DNA from: Zygnema cylindricum
Taxonomy: Eukaryota; Streptophyta; Zygnematophyceae; Zygnematales; Zygnemataceae
Assembly: GCA_037447655.1 (NCBI GenBank)
Contig: JBBHKE010002871.1
Span: 122,811 to 186,810 of the forward strand
Reading direction: 5' to 3'
Length of the DNA: 64,000 nt
The first letter of the stretch is position 1; the number at the start of each line of letters is the position of its first letter. A model generated the notes under the pieces. It was not told where the DNA came from, made no database searches, and saw only the letters and a program-made list of their open reading frames with translations. A program made the position numbers and the translations under genes. Positions 11,568 through 25,800 of the stretch are shown in pieces.

Positions 11568-12411
11568 GTGTTGGGTATCGGGTAAATTCATATCGCGATA
11601 ATCTCCATATTCGATATATCTAATATCGATCGAGGAGAATCCTCGATATATCGTACCGCGACCAACATAAACCATCGCGATATATATCGCGATATATAGT
11701 ATTTTTTAAATTTAATATTTTTATTTTTTTATATAATATGTTATTTTTGTGAAAAAGTCAAATTGTCTAATACGCCACTTACGCCGTGATTTTCGTTCCG
11801 TGACTTAAAGGTAGACGCCGCAAAATGTAACCGACAAAAAAGTACTAATTCTGTAATTCTAATGATTGCTTTTTTGGGGTATGGTTACACGAGGAGGTCT
11901 CTGTAATAGTACGGACAGCAAAATTTATGTATTACATCGGGTACATCGCGTATCGTTTCTAAATACGTTTTACATACGTGTTCTGATATGAATGGCTCCA
12001 CGTAAGCTGACTATCAAATCTCAAAAATCATCAAACATCTAGAAACCGACCTTTTTCGTATGGAAAATCGTACTTGCGTTTGACGTACGTGTACTTCACA
12101 AGTGTACCTCGTCGATGTACCCCAGAGATCTCTTCACTCCGCTGACTTTCAGGAAAAAAAACCGTATTTCTTTCCGGCAAAGATTTTACGGTCACTTTGT
12201 CCGAAGTCACGAGGCTTTGAAAACCTGTGGGATTTTTTTTTTTTTTTTTTTTTTAGCTTCGATATATTGACGATACGGTATATCGGCGATATATCGGCGA
12301 TATATTGCGATAATTTGAAATTCGATATATCGAAGCGATATATTGAATATCGGGTACCTGAAATTCGATATATATCGAATATCGTCAATGGGTCCTCGAT
12401 ACCCAACACTA
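11566..12411. mobile_element. Non-autonomous hAT-like element A, ~846 bp
   Basis: Starts TAGTGTTGGGTATCGGG and ends CGATACCCAACACTA. It is the same family and orientation as the copy at 59224-60089. Flanking 8-mers (TCGCGGTG, GTAATAAC) do not match, so one flank has been rearranged. The left end abuts the end of the MITE. Both ends are packed with CGATATATCG palindromes. Confidence 0.85.
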
Positions 12412-12674
12412 GTAATAACATTGACGCAAGTGTGGGCTCAAACCACCCTTCACCAACATGCTCCGTGCACACCAATATCTCAAGAAGTGCCCATTCCTCG
12501 TCGTTGATCTTCAACGCTTAGAAATGGAAAAAAACCAAAAATGTTATTTTACATTTTTGTTTATCTTCGCCTTACATGCCGGCGCCTCCTAGCCGCTTAA
12601 TTTTTTCTTTAACTTTCTTTTTTTGGGGGGGGGGAGGTCTTTGAAGGTGACAAAACCATGTTTGTAGTGTTGTG

Positions 12675-13480
12675 TAGTGTTGGGTATCGAGGACCGTTTG
12701 CCGATATTCGAAATATATCGAATTTCAAGCACCCAATAATCGATATATCGCTTCGATATATCGAATTTCAAATTATCGTGATATATCGTATCGTCAATAT
12801 ATCGAAGCTAAAAAAAAAATAAAACCCATTGGTTTTCAAAGTCTCGTGACTTCGAACAATGTGACTGTAAAATCTTTGCCGGAAAGAAATACGGTTTATT
12901 CCTGAAAGTCAGAGTGAAGGAGATCTTTGAGGTACATTAACGAGGTACACTTGTGAAGTACACGTACATCATACGCAAGTACTATTTTCCAGAAGAAAAA
13001 GGTCGGTTTCCAGATATGCGATGATTTTTGAGATTTGGTAGTCAACTTACGTGGAACCACTCATATCAAAACACGTATGTAAAACTTATTTACAAAAGAT
13101 ACGCGATGTACCCGAGGCCTCTGTAACACATAAATTTTGTTGTCTGTACTATTACAAAGACCTCCTCATGTAACCATACCCCAACTAATTAATGGTTATA
13201 ATTTCAAAATTAGTAATTTTTTGTCGGTTACATTTTGCGGCATCTACCTTTAAGTCACGGAACGAAAATCATGGCGTACGTGGCGTATTAGACAATTTGA
13301 CTTTTTCGCTAAACTAACATATTATATAAAAAAATAAAAATATCAAATTTAAAAAATACTATATATTGCGATGATTTATGTTGGTCTCGGTACGATATAT
13401 CGAGGATCCTGCTCGATCGACATTCGATATATCGAATATCGAGATTATCGCGATATAAATTTACCTGATACCCAACACTA
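12675..13480. mobile_element. Non-autonomous hAT-like element B, 806 bp
   Basis: Termini TAGTGTTGGGTATCGAGG and TGATACCCAACACTA; inverted relative to element A. A perfect 8-bp duplication GTGTTGTG flanks it (12667-12674, 13481-13488). The target itself reads TAGTGTTGTGTA once the insert is removed, so it landed inside the terminal repeat of another hAT-like element. Confidence 0.9.
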
Positions 13481-13868
13481 GTGTTGTGTACTGGATTGGA
13501 ATAACTGGAACTGACTATTTCAATCTTGAATATCGAGGGGGTCTCAATCTTTAACGATATGGCTAGTTTTGGTCTCGTATCGACGATATGGCGATAGTCG
13601 ATCTATCTATTAACTCGATTTATCCGCATACAATGCGGACTTCCATCCCCTCCCCCCCCAAACCACCCCCCCCCCTTTAGTTTTTAATTTTTAGTAACGT
13701 ATAAAACCTTTCCCACCAAAACAATAGAGACATCGAAAAATTGAACTGGCACACTAAAGCCCTAATTTAACCCTAAAAAAACCCTCAAAACCCTACAAAA
13801 TTTGAAAACCCTTAGAGACCCTAAAGTTGCCTAAAAAAGCGAAAAATGTCGAAACCACCTCTAGCAAC

Positions 13869-14225
13869 TAGTGTTGTGTAGGTAATCAATATATTGGCAC
13901 GACATATTGGTACCGATATTATCGCAGTGAAAAACCGATAATTATCGGTTTTTTATCGCGATAACATCAGTTCGATAATTATCAACGATAATTTTGTACT
14001 CTAGCATGGAATGGATTTTTAAAAAAAAAAAAACTCCACCCCCTCTCCCCCTCCTCCTCCCCCCCCCTCCAATCGCGACATCTCCGTACTAATTTCGTAC
14101 ATTCTTTTTGTACCATAAAGTTAATATTATTTGTATGGATACGTCGGTATCCCTCGCTATTCGATAACCGATAACTATCGGTATCGATTTTATCGTGATA
14201 GGTTCATAACGAATACAAAACACTA
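13869..14225. mobile_element. Short hAT-like element, 357 bp
   Basis: Begins TAGTGTTGTGTAGG and ends ACAAAACACTA, with internal TATCGGT/ACCGATA motifs like the 437-bp copy. Flanking 8-mers CTAGCAAC and CTAAAAAT agree at five of eight positions, so the duplication has decayed or the boundary is slightly off. Confidence 0.65.
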
Positions 14226-16099
14226 CTAAAAATCCTAAAAACGGTAAAAGACATTGAAGTGGCTATAATCCATACAGCATATAGGACACACATACAACAA
14301 TTAGTTTAACAACATTCTTTTCACATTTTAAGGGTGTGTTCCAGTATAGTCATAACGTAGTATTGTTACTTAAACTTTAGTGAAGATTCTCCGAACTACT
14401 TTTCAGAGTGTTCTAATGTTCAAAAATGAAATCGTTACTTTAAAATGTGACTGTTTTAGATGTGGGTACAATTTGTGACAGTTGTAGACGACATGAAAAC
14501 TCGCGACATTTTTTGACGCTTACAAAATAACAACAATTTCGACGTCTAGTTTTTTGCGACACTGTGGATGCCTTGGGTTTTGTGACATTGCGACGTCATG
14601 CTCACTTGTGAGAACGACGAGGTCACTAGTTCAAGAATTTTCAGCCATGGCATCCTGATTTCGTTTTTTAAACCTTTCTCACTCTACTTGACATCAAAAT
14701 ATGCCCAAAGGTGGTAAAAAGAATCATTTTCTAAAGCTCTTTCATTGCATGCCAGCATTGTCGTGTTTCTTTGCAAAAAGGGAGAGATTAAATTGATAGT
14801 GTGAGAGGGATAAAGAGAGAGGCGCATTCACAAACTTATTTTTTACGAAATGACATCCTTTGCTCGAGACACCTCGACAACCCCTACACGAAAAAAGTCC
14901 GTATAGGTTGGGTGCGGATAATGTTTTTTTTTATTGTGTACTCCGCGTTTTGTAAAGATGTTTACAAGTTTTACAATAGTGCAAAAACATAAACCTATTC
15001 GTGGCTCAACCATGACTTTAAATAAAATGGACTCGCGAGTCATTTTCTAATGAAGTTTGAAAACGAGTCAGAATGACGTGGCATTGGGTCTTAAAGAGCA
15101 AGACGACAAGTCATATTACATCTTGAGTTTAAAGACGATGCAAATTGTACTTTGGTTTTCAAAATTTTATTGTAAGGTTGCAAATTTTCTCGCTTCAAGC
15201 TATGTTTTGGAGGAAAAATACAAGAAAAAACCCTTACTTTAACACATGGGAAGCTAAATGGTGAAAAGGTTATATTACCGACTAGCGCTCTTAAAAACTA
15301 GTGAAAAATGGGTACCTACCAAATTGTCAAGTATTGTACGAAGATCAATCTGCGAATATGCCAAAATGCTACTTACCAATCGTCGAGTTTTGTCGGGCAT
15401 CAAACCGCGAAACGAGTACCTTACCAATAGTCAAGTATTGAACGGACAACGAACCTTGTAAATTCGAACGAAAACCAATTCTACACACAAAGATTATGCT
15501 TCCTCTTTTAGGTCTTTGGTGGTTTTTGAGAGATTTAAGGGTTTTTATTTTTGAGGCTCAAAATTTTGGCGTTTCTATGGTTTTTTGGAGGATTGCTTTA
15601 TGGGGTACCGGAATTAGAAATTATATGCAAATTCATGCAGTTTGTGAAGCCTATTAAAATATTAGGGTTAAATACTAGATCGCCATATCCAAGTTACGTC
15701 ACCGAACCGCCAAATGGATGAGGGATCGAGCGAGGCTGAAAATAGAAAAGTGACGATTCCAACTCGCTACGCAACGCTAAATATATATAGTTATTATATG
15801 CCCCAATATTCCGGGATAAAACTGTATAGTGTAGTGTAATCTTGTTTAATTGTTATTGACCATGTTAAACTCGAATCATATATAGTGTTTCCACAACTTT
15901 TCTCACGAGAAACCTGACAGTGGTGAAAGAAGCCGGCAAATGCGGAATTGCTTCGTCGTTTTCCTGAATTATACAGTGTTCCATATGACCGTAATGAATC
16001 CGATAAAGATTGAAAACCGAATTATGTTACACCTGTTTATGTACGTTCTAATGTGAAAAGATAATGTAATACGTTTTCCGCTGGCAAAAGTACGAACAC
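14226..16099. other. Gene-free stretch with repeat debris
   Basis: No supported gene. Positions 15065-15250 resemble the inner edge of the 779-bp Harbinger-like family (GGTTGCAA, then AACCCTTAC, then ACACATGGG in the same order). Around 15300-15460 short diverged repeats of the type ACCAA(A/T)(T/A)GTCAAGT occur. The rest is unassigned. Confidence 0.45.
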
Positions 16100-16317
16100 T
16101 ACGCCGTGTATCGCTATTGGTGATAATGTTTTTTTCTCCGCTTAAAACACCTTTCTTTCTGTGTCCTTTTGTTCGATTGTCGATTGACCGACCGCCAATT
16201 GAAATTTGAGAACTTTTTTTTTTAATCTCAACCGTTAGATTTCAGTTCGACAACTGTGCACGGAGTAAAGTTCTTTTGAGTGGCGAAAAAAACATTAACA
16301 CTAAAGTACATGGTGTA
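16100..16317. mobile_element. ~220-bp TA-flanked MITE, copy 1
   Basis: Left end TACGCCGTGTATCGCTATTG, then the family's Cs/Ts, CCGCTTAAAACA and a central GTCGATTG...CCGCCAATTG region. The right end has GTGGCGAAAAAAACATTAAC and a diverged terminus ATGGTGTA. No coding capacity. Confidence 0.75.
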
Positions 16318-16882
16318 CAGTAATGTACTGTTAGCTGTACCGTAGGCTGTACCGTAAGGGACAGCCTTGTGCAAAACGACAAAGAGATGAAAAAGTCAAC
16401 GTTTTTGCACATATCTTTTTGGGGTCATCTTGTTTTTGTTGATTCTGAATTTTGGCTCAGAATTTCCTTCTTGTCTTTTCTTCCTTCCTGCCTTTACAGT
16501 CCTGTTTCAAGTTCTCTCACAGTTGTCAGATACTTTAAAATCTTTGTAAGTTTTGTTTTGTTTAGTTTTTTTTTTTTTGGTCTAATCCAGAAGTTTTCAG
16601 TTTTCCTATGTTCCAAATTCATTACGTCATCCATTTTCCATTTTTTAGGGTTTGAGTTTGGTGTCTGGATGTGTCATAGTTAGGGTTTTTTTAGGGTTTA
16701 TTTGATGAGCTACAGTTCTCTAGATTTCCTGCATCTTATTTTAATTCCTGAAACCAGCTAGTTTTTTCTCCCTTCTTTTTGTTCACCTTTTGATGTCAGT
16801 AAACGAAATTGCTAGGGAACTGCAACATAATTAGGTTTTTAGGAATTGCTAGGGTTTATTTGTTCCATAGACTCATCGCTGT

Positions 16883-19800
16883 ATGGATAGAATTAAGATC
16901 AAGATGGTTGATAATCGGAATTCTTCCCCATGGTCCATAGCTGCTGGTAGAATCGATACACTTAGAATCGATACTCCTCTGCCGAATATTTCTGACCAAA
17001 CCAGAGCTCTTTCTCTTGTAGTAAGCGATTTGAAAACTTGTGATTTCAGTTCGCCAGATTTTCCAATCAAAGAGGTATGATTCAAGCTCTAGCAGTTTTC
17101 TAATATCTTTGAAACTGGTTTATGATTTTTTTGCTGACAGGGCAATTATGAGTACGCGGTTACTGGCGATATTAATAATACAGGAAAAATGTATTGCTTT
17201 CACAAAATCGGACAGTTTACCGTACAAATACTATTGTTTCCTCACCAGGAATGCTAGCTATAGGGCTCGTATAATTCCCCTATTAGAAGAGTAAATACTG
17301 TTCAGTATTATTAGCCTGGACAACCTTATTTTCTGTGAACCATTGGAAGAATATGCTTTTTAGCTTTGTGTTAGGAGTGAAGTTAGTTTGCGATTTGTTT
17401 GCTTCGACGAATATGCTGTTCAGTATCATTATTGACCTGATCCACGCTGTTTTTTGTACACTATTCACCTGTGTGTTCGAAAAGTTTATATGTATGAGAG
17501 ATTGATATTGGCAAATCATCTGAAGAAATTTGACAAAACGCTGATTTAGTAACTTCCAAAGGGCAACAAATTGTACTAAAATTTCATCCTTCTCTGATTC
17601 TTTATTTCTGTTTCCTGAAGGAAATCTCATTGTCAGTCCCTTTCGTTGTTAAATAATCTACACGAATTTTCTTAAGATCACAGTGCTTCCAACGATATTA
17701 GCTTATCTGGTAATAAACTTACAAGAATGTAAAAGTAGTATGTACAAATATATTATGGATACTGCCCATCGCCTATTATTTAAAGGAATATTCAGTATAA
17801 ACGCATAATTAGATGTATAATTGCAATTTAGTGTAGGGAAGCATGACAACTTGTAGTCCACTCCCTTAAATAGTGTTGCTACTACTATATTACGATTTTC
17901 AGACAAAATAGTCACGTCCAAAGTGTTATTGACACTTATAGCGATGTGTAGTGTACATAATAGTAGCATAATATGATACGTAGTTTAATTATACTTAATG
18001 CTATAATACATAATGCAGTAGTAGTGTACATGATGTTATCATAATGTGGTGCGTAATGTACTAATACATAATGTACTGATGCATAATGTTATAATACATT
18101 ACGCAATAATATTATGTAGTTGACTGGCTGCAAAGTGGTCTGTTGCCGTTTTGCAGGCTGCTAAAAATCTGGTGACGTTAATGGAGGCTGTAGCTGCTTT
18201 ACTGAAGGCTTCAGGACAGGAGAAAGAAGGGATCTCCACTGAGCTGGCTGAACTCTGCTGTGGCTCGTCTGATCTGGTACATTCAACCTTTCCAAGACTG
18301 TATTCTCTGTATTAGGGACGAGAGGTGCTTGAGATGCTTTATTGAGATGCGTTGAGATTTGTTGCGATATGTATATGTCAATATATTTACGATGCTTTGG
18401 GATGCTTTATTGAGATGCTTCGAGGTGTATTGAGATATATATATCACAATTCATTGTGATGATAATGCTTTATTGAGATTTTTTAGAATTTATTGAGGTA
18501 TATCAGCATTCAGATGAGATGCTTTATTGCAATGCTTTGAGATACATTGAGATTTATTCCTCGATGTACTAAGATGAGCTCCTTGAAATGCTTTATTATA
18601 ATTTATCGAAATGCGTTGAGTTGTATTGAGATGCTTTCTGATATGTTGAGAAACATATCTCATGTATTCAGATGAGATGCTTGAGATGCTTTCAGATGTT
18701 TTATTGAGATGGTTTTGTTTCTTGCCTGAAAGGTAGGAATTATGAACTAAGTTAACTGAAGGACTCTTTTACGGATAACTGTAAGCCTAGATGTTCGTTT
18801 GGCTTCTCTGAGAACGATGTTCTTATTGTGGCCAAACCCTGAAATAAAGTTTATTTGATATTTCTGATGTTTGTTTTTTTGTATGTAGTTATCAGGAGGA
18901 TTTTCTACTGAGAAATTGGTTCCACTTTGTATTTTATACTGGTTTTATTTGCTTGGGCAGATTGCAAGTTTTTCTGATTTTCAGAAATTAGGGTTTACTG
19001 GCCCTCAATTTATGGCTCTGTTAGCCTCATTTCGAGTCCTTTCTCCCGGTCTTTCTGATTCTAAAACAGTTTCAGCAACAAACCTTCCACTGCAGTCTCA
19101 GCAAGCTGCCTTACATACCTTGGGGTAATTCTTTCCCCTTCCTCTCTCCCTCTCTCCCTCTCTCGCTCACCCTCTCCCTTTCCCTCTCTTCCACTCCCTA
19201 TCTTCCTCTCCCTCATTCCTCTCCTTCTCCCCCCCCCCCCCCCCCCCTCCCCCTCTCCCGTGGTTCCTCTGTCATGTTTGCAGTTATTGTTACTAAACGA
19301 CCTTTCTCTTCCTTCTTTTCGTTCAGCAGTTTCTCAGTTTACAGTATTCAGTTATTGTTTTTAAAATATCACTTGTATTCAAGGATTGTTGTGTTCATAA
19401 CTAGAAGAAAAGAATCCTTATTTTTAACTCTGTTGTATCTTCTTTGTAAGGTATTTCTTATTTATCTTTTAGGTCTTTCTTATAAGCATTTCCTTTTCTT
19501 CAGCATTCTCCTTCTTGTGGAAGCGGACAATCGTTTGTACGAGTTAATGCAGTTTTTCGGTCGTGTAAATTCATGTATGCATTTGTTTTGTATGAATTAA
19601 TGCAAGTATCCGTTTTTGTAAATTTTAAAAGTATATTTTGCTGTGGTTTTCATCTTTCTCTTTTGTACAGGAAGCTTCTACTTCACAACGCAAGTCAACT
19701 GTCATCTTCAGATATTACAAGTATTTTGGATTTTTGCCTCCAATGGGTCGGTTTTTTGCCCGTTTGGAACAAAAGAAGTGATTCTTCTGATACAGGAAAG

Positions 19801-22800
19801 GGTACAGGTGATAGAGATAGTATTATAGATACTGTTTGGGAGGCTTTTCAATCGATAAGTCTTCTATTTTCAAGTTCTCCGAGTGCTCTAAAAGCGGAAC
19901 ATAGCATCCGAGTGCTTGCGGTAAGTTGTACTTCCTTATGTTTTTTAATTATTACCATAACATATAAGCAAGAATTTGTTCAGATTCTCCTTCGGGCTTA
20001 TGAGGAAAAGATGAATGTTTGTTTCTTAAATTTTTTTTTCTTCCTTTTCCTGAAAATTAAGACAGTAACAGGTTTCTCTATCGTCAGTATAGTTCAAGTA
20101 GTCTATTTAAAGGGCAATTTCTTTCACTTAGAATTTTTTGGCGCTCTATCTATAACATTTGCAATTATTGAAGGACCAATCAGTCCAGGGATCCATGTCC
20201 AGTATGAAGAAACTTGTCTGGGTCTCTCCCTTTTCATTGTTCTCTTCCTCCCTAGCTCTCAATCTCTCTCCCTCTCTCTGTCTCTATCTCTCTTCTGCTC
20301 TCCTTTCTCTCTCTCTCTCTCTTCCACTTTCCTCTCTCCTTTCCGTCTCTCCCTCTCTCCCTTTCTCCCTCTCTCCCTCACTCCCTCTCTCCATCTCTCC
20401 ATCTCTCCCTCACTCCCTCTCGCCCTCTCTCCCTCTCGCCCTCTCTCCCTCTCTCCCTCTCGCCCTCTTGCCCTCTTGTCCTCTCCCCCTCTCCCCCTCT
20501 CCCCCTCTCCCCCTCTTCTTTCTCCCCCTCTCCCCCTCTCCCCCTCTCCCCCTCTCTCCCTCTCCCCCTCTCCTCCTCTCTCCCTCTCCCCCTCTCCCCC
20601 TCTCCCCCTCTCTCCCTCTCCCCCTCTCCCTCTCTCCTGCACTCCCTCTCTCCCTCTCCCCCTCTCCCCCTCTCCCTCTCTCCTGCACTCCCTCTCCCTC
20701 TCTCCCTCTCTCCCTCTCTCCCTCTCCCCCTCTCCCCTCTCCCCCTCTCCCCCTCTCCCCCTCTCCCCCTCTCCCCCTCTCCCCCTCTCTCCCTCTCCCC
20801 CTCTCCCCCTCTCCCTCCCCCTCCCTGCCCCTCCCTCCCCCTCCCCCCTCCCTCCCCCTCCCCCCTTCTCCCCCTCCCCCTCTCCCCCGTTGTCTCTCCC
20901 TCCTTCCCTCTCTCCCGCTCTCCCTCTCCCCCCCTCTCCCTCTCCCTCCTCCCTCTCCCTCTCTCTCCCTCTCTCCCTCTCCCCCTTTCTCTCCCTCTCC
21001 CTCTCTCCCTCTCCCTCTCCTACCTCTTTCCTTCTCCCTCTCCCCCTCTCCCTGTCTCCCGCTCCCTCTCTCTCCCGCTTTCCCCTCTCCCTCTCTCCCT
21101 TCCTTTTCGTCCTTCTTTCTCCCTCTCCTCCTTTGTCCCTTCCTCTCTCCCTTTCTCGGTCTCTCGCGGTCATTCCCTCTCTCCCTCTCTCCCTTTCTCC
21201 CTCTCTCCCTCCCTCTCTTCCTCTCTCCCTCTCTCCCCCTCTCCCCCTCTCCTTCTCTCCCTCTCTCCCTTTCTCCCCCTCTCCCTCTCTTCCTGTTTCT
21301 GTCTCTCCCTCTCTCCCTTTCTCCCGCTCTCCCTCTCCTCTCCCTCTCTCCTTTGTTATCTTTTTTTTCTTTCTTATCCTTCTTCCTTTTTTTTCCTTCA
21401 TTTCGTTCTGTTCTTTTGTTATCTTTTTTTTCTTTCTTTATTTTCCTCCAGGCTGTCCACAAGACTTTAAAGCAATTAGGGCCGAGGGCTTCGCAAGGCA
21501 AATCATCATCAAGGTATATCGTTTTATTTTTTGTTGAATTCCTTTTTTAGGGTTCCATTAAGTGTTTTTTCTTTGTTTTTTTTAGATATTTCCAAGAATA
21601 TCGAATTTGTCTTAGTACTTTGTAACCTAGTTTTACAATATCATTAGGAATATGGGACCGAGCCTAGCTTTCGTAGGATGCACTTGAAGTAAAACTTCTT
21701 CTAGTTTAAAATTCTCTATTGAAATGAATAATTCGTGCAGTTATATTCAAATATTTGACCTGAAGTGTTGAGCTCAGAAAGGCCCCTTAATGGTTGCGAA
21801 ATTTACTTTTAAATAATTTGTCACACATGTACGTTTCTGCAGCAGTAGTATACTGTCTATCTCTATCAGAGTTAATCACTCTAATTCTAGGTAGGATTCG
21901 AAATCATAAAGTATTGTCAGTAATACCATCCAAGGGTTATTGGCTCCAAATAAGTCTGATTGCAAAATGTAATTCAATAATTAACGTAATTAGTGGAGTT
22001 AATTTTAGTAAAGTGTTAACGTAACAATTTGCTAACTCTAAAAGCAATGGGTGGTGTAGTTATATGTGTTCCTATGTCGAAAAATGTGAATGTGCGAGTA
22101 ATTTGAAAAGCATCTTACAATTTTTGAATGCTGTATTCTATATTTTAATTTTAGTTCTATACGGTGGTACTTTGTGATTTGCTGTCAAAGCAAAGAAATA
22201 TTTCCGTGAAGGCTGTTTTAGCGTTAATAGTAATAATTTTGTCATTAATGACGTGGATGATTTTTGACCCCTTAAAGAACTCCACTGGTCACTGCTATTA
22301 GTGTTAAAAAAACTAATTTGATCGCGATTTTTTTGGGCCAAAAATCATTAAAGTGTCAATCTAAGAGAGTGGGCTACAATCTGCCACGTCTCCTTTCTCT
22401 AAATTGGTATTATACATTCTAATTCCGCAACTATACTAATAAGTCTTTTACACTAATAATAATAAGTTGTGTAGAGTCAAGAAAAATACAGTTTTTATTG
22501 TTAACACTATCTTGTGGTCAGAGGTCAGAAAAAACAGGGCGGTTGAATTAGTATATGAGGACTAGTAGCGGTTTACGGTGTTTTGTTAAATGTAAATCCT
22601 ACAATTAGACCTCACGGAGTTCCCCGTCTTTAAAAATCTTATTTTTCCACGAATTAGGCCTTTGCAAGACGAATTGATCAATGTCCTTTTTGTTGTATAC
22701 TTTGTTTGTTTTTTTGTTTTCAATTCGAACTAAATTGAAATTTGAAGTAAGAATTTTACATGTAGGACGATTGTATCTTTATTGTACAAGAAATTGTTTC

Positions 22801-25800
22801 ATATAGGCCAATGTCAGAATGCCCATTTTGTAACACAGAATTGAGTGTTAATTCTAAGTAATTATGGCACAATTTAGAAAGCTCTCTGAGTCATTCTGTT
22901 ACTCACTAACCAGTATTTGAATGAGATAAAAAAAAATCTCTGAGCATTACTAGATGAAGTCAGTGTGAGCTAGTTTTGTAGATAAAATGCACGAGGTAAT
23001 CCTCTTGTATCTTCTTTTTTTTTGTTGACTTGTTTGCATGTTTATAAGGTTTGTTTTTGGTGGGTTTAGGAGCTTGTCTAGCTTTTCTTTTTCTTTTTAC
23101 AATTGGGCATTCTAAATTGCTTCTTGAATCTTGTTTACAAAACCAAAAAGTTACACATCTTCTATCGTGTGACTTTGGAATGGCTATTTCAATAAATGAG
23201 ATCTCTTTCGTGCGTATTTTATTCTGTCTTATAAGTCATTTAAATGTTTTTTGACGAAGCAAATTTAGCTGATGAATGTAAAGAGGCATCCTGATTGATG
23301 TTGTTTTGTTGAATTCCCATGGTTGGTTTACTCATTGAAGGCTTACACACGTGTTCTTCAAAATTTATATAAGATGTTTGAGATTATCATATCTGATTTT
23401 TTAATAACACCTAAATGAAATATTTGGGATTGTACAGGTTGTATTCTTTGGTACAGCAATGCGCTCAGCAAGCTCTTTCTGCAGAAGAAAATGAGACTGA
23501 TGAAGTTGATGAGGTTGATGAGGAAGAAAAGGGAGAAAAAACGGATATGGGTGTAACAGAGGAAAGAGAGGAAATGAAACCTGAAGGTGGGGAGTCAACG
23601 GAAAAGGATTTGGGGAGTTCTGAGAAACTAGAAGTTGAGACTGAGAAAAACGAGAATCCAGTTCTTGATGAAAACCAAAAGATTCACACACTTTTACTGG
23701 TGTGTGAAAAAATAGAAGATGGGTCAGAAGACAAAGCTTTTAAAAGTGAGCCGTTGGAGGATGGGAATGAACCAGACAATAGTAAAAATGGTGTTGAAGA
23801 GTCGAAAGTGAAAGAGGTGTCGGATGTGGAAATGATGGATAAGGAAGTTAAAACAGAACACGCCGAAACTCCTGTTGTAGGAGAGAGTGTCAAACAAACA
23901 CTCTTATCTCCTTTTATTTCCTATCAAAATCGGACAAGTTCAGAGGATCTTTCGGATTTGCAAAACAATGAACCAAAAGTTAAGGAGGTTAAACAAAGTA
24001 CCGGGGGAGACGGCAGTAAAAGTGCAGTAGTCAGTGAAGTGAAGGAAAAGGAGTCGTTGATGGAAGTAAAGGAACAGGAGGTGAAGTTGATGAAAGTGAA
24101 GGAAGTAGAAACAGAATTGAAATTGACAGAAGTGAAGGAAGAGACAGAATTGAAGTTGACGCAGGTGAAGGAAGAGAAGGAATTGAAGTTGAATGAATCG
24201 AAGGATACGAATGAAGGAAAGGAAGTTAATAAAGAGAAGGATTTGAGTGAAGTGAAAAAAATAATTGAAGTGATGGAGCAATCCAACATTGAAATTTTAA
24301 ATCCAATTGGGAGACAAGTCAAGGAAACTGAGCACTCTCACAAGGAAATTGATGTTTGTGAGGTTAAGGTCGAAGATGACCACAAACTTGTAGTCGAGCA
24401 GGTTGTTTCTACAAAAGAAAGTATGGACATTGATATTCCCTCGGATGAGCTTGAAAAGGGAGTTCCTGAGACGGATCATTCCCCAGTACCTGATACCTTA
24501 ATAAATGGCATAAATGAAGAAAACACAGCTGTAGAAATGGAAATGGAACATGACTTCTTAGAGTTACCGGAGACAAAACCACCCAAATCAGAGGAGCTCG
24601 AGCCTACTTTTGGAAACGATATGGATACTACTGTAGAGGTGGAAAATGGTATGGAATTCGATCACGAGGGACCTTCGGATACAAACAAACTTGGCGAATC
24701 TGATATCTCGTCGAAGAGCTTTGAGTTTTTTGAGAACGATGTCCAGAGTGTGAAGAAACCTAAGAGACCAAATGTTGAGGAAAGTTTTACCAAATCCCAC
24801 GATTTGATTTCAAGTTCATCTAAGTCTTTAGACCTGGCAGTTTGTCCAGCAATTGTTGCCCCTCCTGGAGCGTTACAGGAGGCCTCTGTTTTGAGGGACG
24901 AGTGTGTTTTTGAAGAAACACTACACAAAATTGATACTGCGGATACTCGGCCGTGGCTTCTGTCAAAGCATTGTTCGAGGTTTTTTTCGCATGAGTTCGG
25001 TGAGACTTAACCTTGTAACCTGAACCTTAACCTTAACCTTAACCTTATTGTCCTTTTGTGACTTTATTTGTATGTCATTGTTGTCGCTTATGCATTTAGA
25101 TTTTGGAGTTCGCTCGGGTATCGATTTACATTTGCAGGAGTTCCTCTTAATTTGTATGGAAGACAACGTTTGTTTGCTTTTTTTTTCATTTTTTTAAACT
25201 GCTACATTTCGGAAGTTTTCGTTTCACTAATATTGTATGTTTGGGAGGGTGGTTCGACAGGCGTCTCAGTGAAGTTTAGTGAAAGTCATGCTGGAGCAGC
25301 AGTCGGAAAAGGTAAGAATTTTAATACTTGACCTGAGATTTTTGTGAATTCAGTTTGTCAGTGTTGACTTTGTAATAACAGCCTCTCATGACTGGCACTG
25401 TTTGCCAGTTATGTCCATCCTCCTTTACGGACATATTTTTTTGGAACTGCTTTTGATAATTGTTGACAGTTCCCATTTGTGTAAAAAAGAACCCACATTG
25501 TGAGTTTTTTGTTGGACGTTCGAGAACAATTGTTTAAATGTCAGCCGCGAAAATGGGGCAATGGTTCGCTGAATTCTAAAAGCTTCGGAGATGTAAAATC
25601 CAAACATAAACACAACGTTTTATTGCATTGTGTTGACAAAGTAGTTCTCATAAAGTTGAGGTACCCTTGACAATTGGGCCCTGTTGTCTTGCTTCGAGTT
25701 TCAACATTTCAGCCAAAAGACAACCTTGAAATATATGCTGAGAGATATATCTTCTCGATTTCCACATAACCCTGGCATGTACATGATATCTATCTCCAGT

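Noticed and set aside
20159-21550. Large Ser/Pro/Leu frames on + and Arg/Glu/Gly frames on - in 20.2-21.5 kb
   Set aside because: Produced by the polypyrimidine tract of intron 4, which cannot encode stops in these frames.
25017-25046. Possible interstitial telomere (AACCTT)n
   Set aside because: The unit CCTTAA is not the plant TTTAGGG or the TTAGGG telomere repeat, and there are only a few copies within an intron.
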